Translations under genes and position numbers: made by a program | NCBI RefSeq assembly: GCF_019749295.1 | Contig: NZ_JACWFG010000003.1 | Coordinates: 57,800-121,799, forward strand | Origin: Neobacillus niacini | GTDB taxonomy: Bacteria > Bacillota > Bacilli > Bacillales > Cytobacillaceae | Direction: 5' to 3' | Length of the DNA: 64,000 bases | The notes under the pieces: model-generated | What the model saw: only the letters and a program-made list of their open reading frames with translations | Databases searched by the model: none | What the model was told of the DNA's origin: nothing | In this document: positions 63,416 to 64,000 of the stretch, piece by piece | How positions within the stretch are numbered: the stretch's first letter is position 1 | Layout: each line of letters begins with the position of its first letter

Positions 63416-64000
63416 TTACCCTTCTTCCACTAAAGTATTCGCCAATGGTTGATGTTCATTAATGATCGAAGTAATTCTTTCTTCTAACATATCATTTAGA
63501 TATGGGAGCTGACTAATCCCTTTTAAGAGGAATTGTTTTGAAGAATCAAGATAATGATCACAAATCACTAGCAAATCTCTCTGCTGTTTATCTGATAGAT
63601 TTTTTATTGAAATATTATTATTAGCTATTGTTAATTCTTTTAGGATTTCAAACACTAAGCTGTTTCCTGCTTGTATAAATAATTTCTTTTCGTGAAGCAA
63701 ACGCTTGAAAAAGAATAAATTACCTACAAACTCATTCCATAGGTCCACTTTAAAGCAATCAGAGAATTTCACAAGTAAAGAGCTTTCAATTCTCTTAATA
63801 CTAGTCATTAAGTTATCAATTCCATTAAGTTCTTTTTGATATACGGAAACTTTATGTTCATTAACCAATTTTATCCCTTTGGAGAGTTCTTTTATCATGT
63901 TTATATCTTCAGACTCTGCCAAAAGTTTATAATACAATCCACTATAATAATCTCCAGCTAGGACCGTTAATTGTCTATTTATATCATCCACATGAGCATT
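63416..64000 (-). CDS. hepS: Heptaprenyl diphosphate synthase component I, truncated at the window edge
   Basis: The C-terminal ~195 residues of HepS; the 5' part lies beyond position 64000 and the frame stays open to the edge. The block [20 protein letters not shown] matches the B. subtilis protein, and the ending LVEEG is like its VEEG terminus. It is the regulatory, non-catalytic subunit of the C35 synthase. Stop codon 4 bp before menG. Confidence 0.92.
   Translation of the reverse strand, partial: NAHVDDINRQLTVLAGDYYSGLYYKLLAESEDINMIKELSKGIKLVNEHKVSVYQKELNGIDNLMTSIKRIESSLLVKFSDCFKVDLWNEFVGNLFFFKRLLHEKKLFIQAGNSLVFEILKELTIANNNISIKNLSDKQQRDLLVICDHYLDSSKQFLLKGISQLPYLNDMLEERITSIINEHQPLANTLVEEG

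Noticed and set aside
1..64000. CRISPR arrays, tRNA or rRNA genes, prophage or insertion-sequence transposases
   Set aside because: No regularly spaced repeats with spacers, no cloverleaf or rRNA signatures and no transposase or phage motifs were noticed on either strand.

Overview
The window reads as a chromosomal segment of an endospore-forming, AT-rich member of the Bacillaceae. Most of it follows a gene order known from Bacillus subtilis: ypsC-rnpB-gpsB-ypsA-cotD-yprB-yprA, then yppG-F-E, sspM, yppC-recU-ponA-ypoC-nth-dnaD-aspB-ypmB-ypmA-dinG-panDCB-birA-cca-bshA-bshB1-mgsA-dapB-ypjD-ypjC-ypjB-ypjA-qcrCBA-ypiF-ypiB-ypiA-aroA-tyrA-hisC-aroH-aroB-aroC-ndk-hepT-menG-hepS. CotD, SspM, YppG, YpjB, bacillithiol genes (bshA, bshB1) and menaquinone genes all support a Gram-positive spore former. 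A GC-rich hairpin repeat of the type I associate with Neobacillus/Priestia-like genomes is present at 24710-24894. The genus is inference.

Layout. 1-2330: an imperfect tandem repeat, a 27-codon ORF under a promoter with two Fur-type operators, a type III polyketide synthase with its partner methyltransferase, and a 41-codon zinc-ribbon-like ORF. 2331-4990: a dyad-rich control region and a ba3-type cytochrome oxidase operon. 5012-7493: a DMT permease and an M32 carboxypeptidase. 7553-11103: a DUF2249 gene, a small Cys-rich protein, then an operon of Crp/Fnr regulator, two DUF2249 proteins, a polytopic NnrS/oxidase-like membrane protein and a DUF59 Fe-S assembly factor. 11104-20380: helicase YpvA, rRNA methyltransferase YpsC, RNase P RNA, GpsB, YpsA, CotD and the MrfA/MrfB repair pair. 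20501-22617: a second Crp/Fnr regulator facing hybrid-cluster protein Hcp. 22733-31840: Hsp20, spore and hypothetical genes, then recU-ponA and ypoC-nth-dnaD. 31956-45623: amino acid, pantothenate, biotin-ligase, CCA-adding and bacillithiol genes. 45807-53626: a YitT protein, a YugP-like protease, ypjBA, the menaquinol:cytochrome c reductase qcrABC and ypiFBA. 53653-64000: aromatic amino acid synthesis, ndk and heptaprenyl/menaquinone synthesis, with hepS cut by the window edge.

The strongest system-level signal is on the left. Four separate transcription units (ba3 oxidase, the leftward DUF2249 gene, the Crp/Fnr-DUF2249-DUF2249-membrane protein-DUF59 operon, and hcp) each carry a dyad resembling TGTGA-N6-TCACA. 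In every one its centre lies exactly 41.5 bp upstream of a predicted start point, with a -10-like hexamer at -12 to -7. Two Crp/Fnr proteins with an R-E-x-x-x-R recognition helix are encoded in the same 20 kb. This looks like a compact low-oxygen or nitrosative-stress regulon. The second signal is the Fur-type promoter driving a 27-residue membrane peptide at 148-231. Other points of interest are two proteins that appear to be catalytically dead relatives of metalloenzymes (33868-34710, 53653-54555). The locus also lacks trp, cheR and asnS at places where B. subtilis has them.
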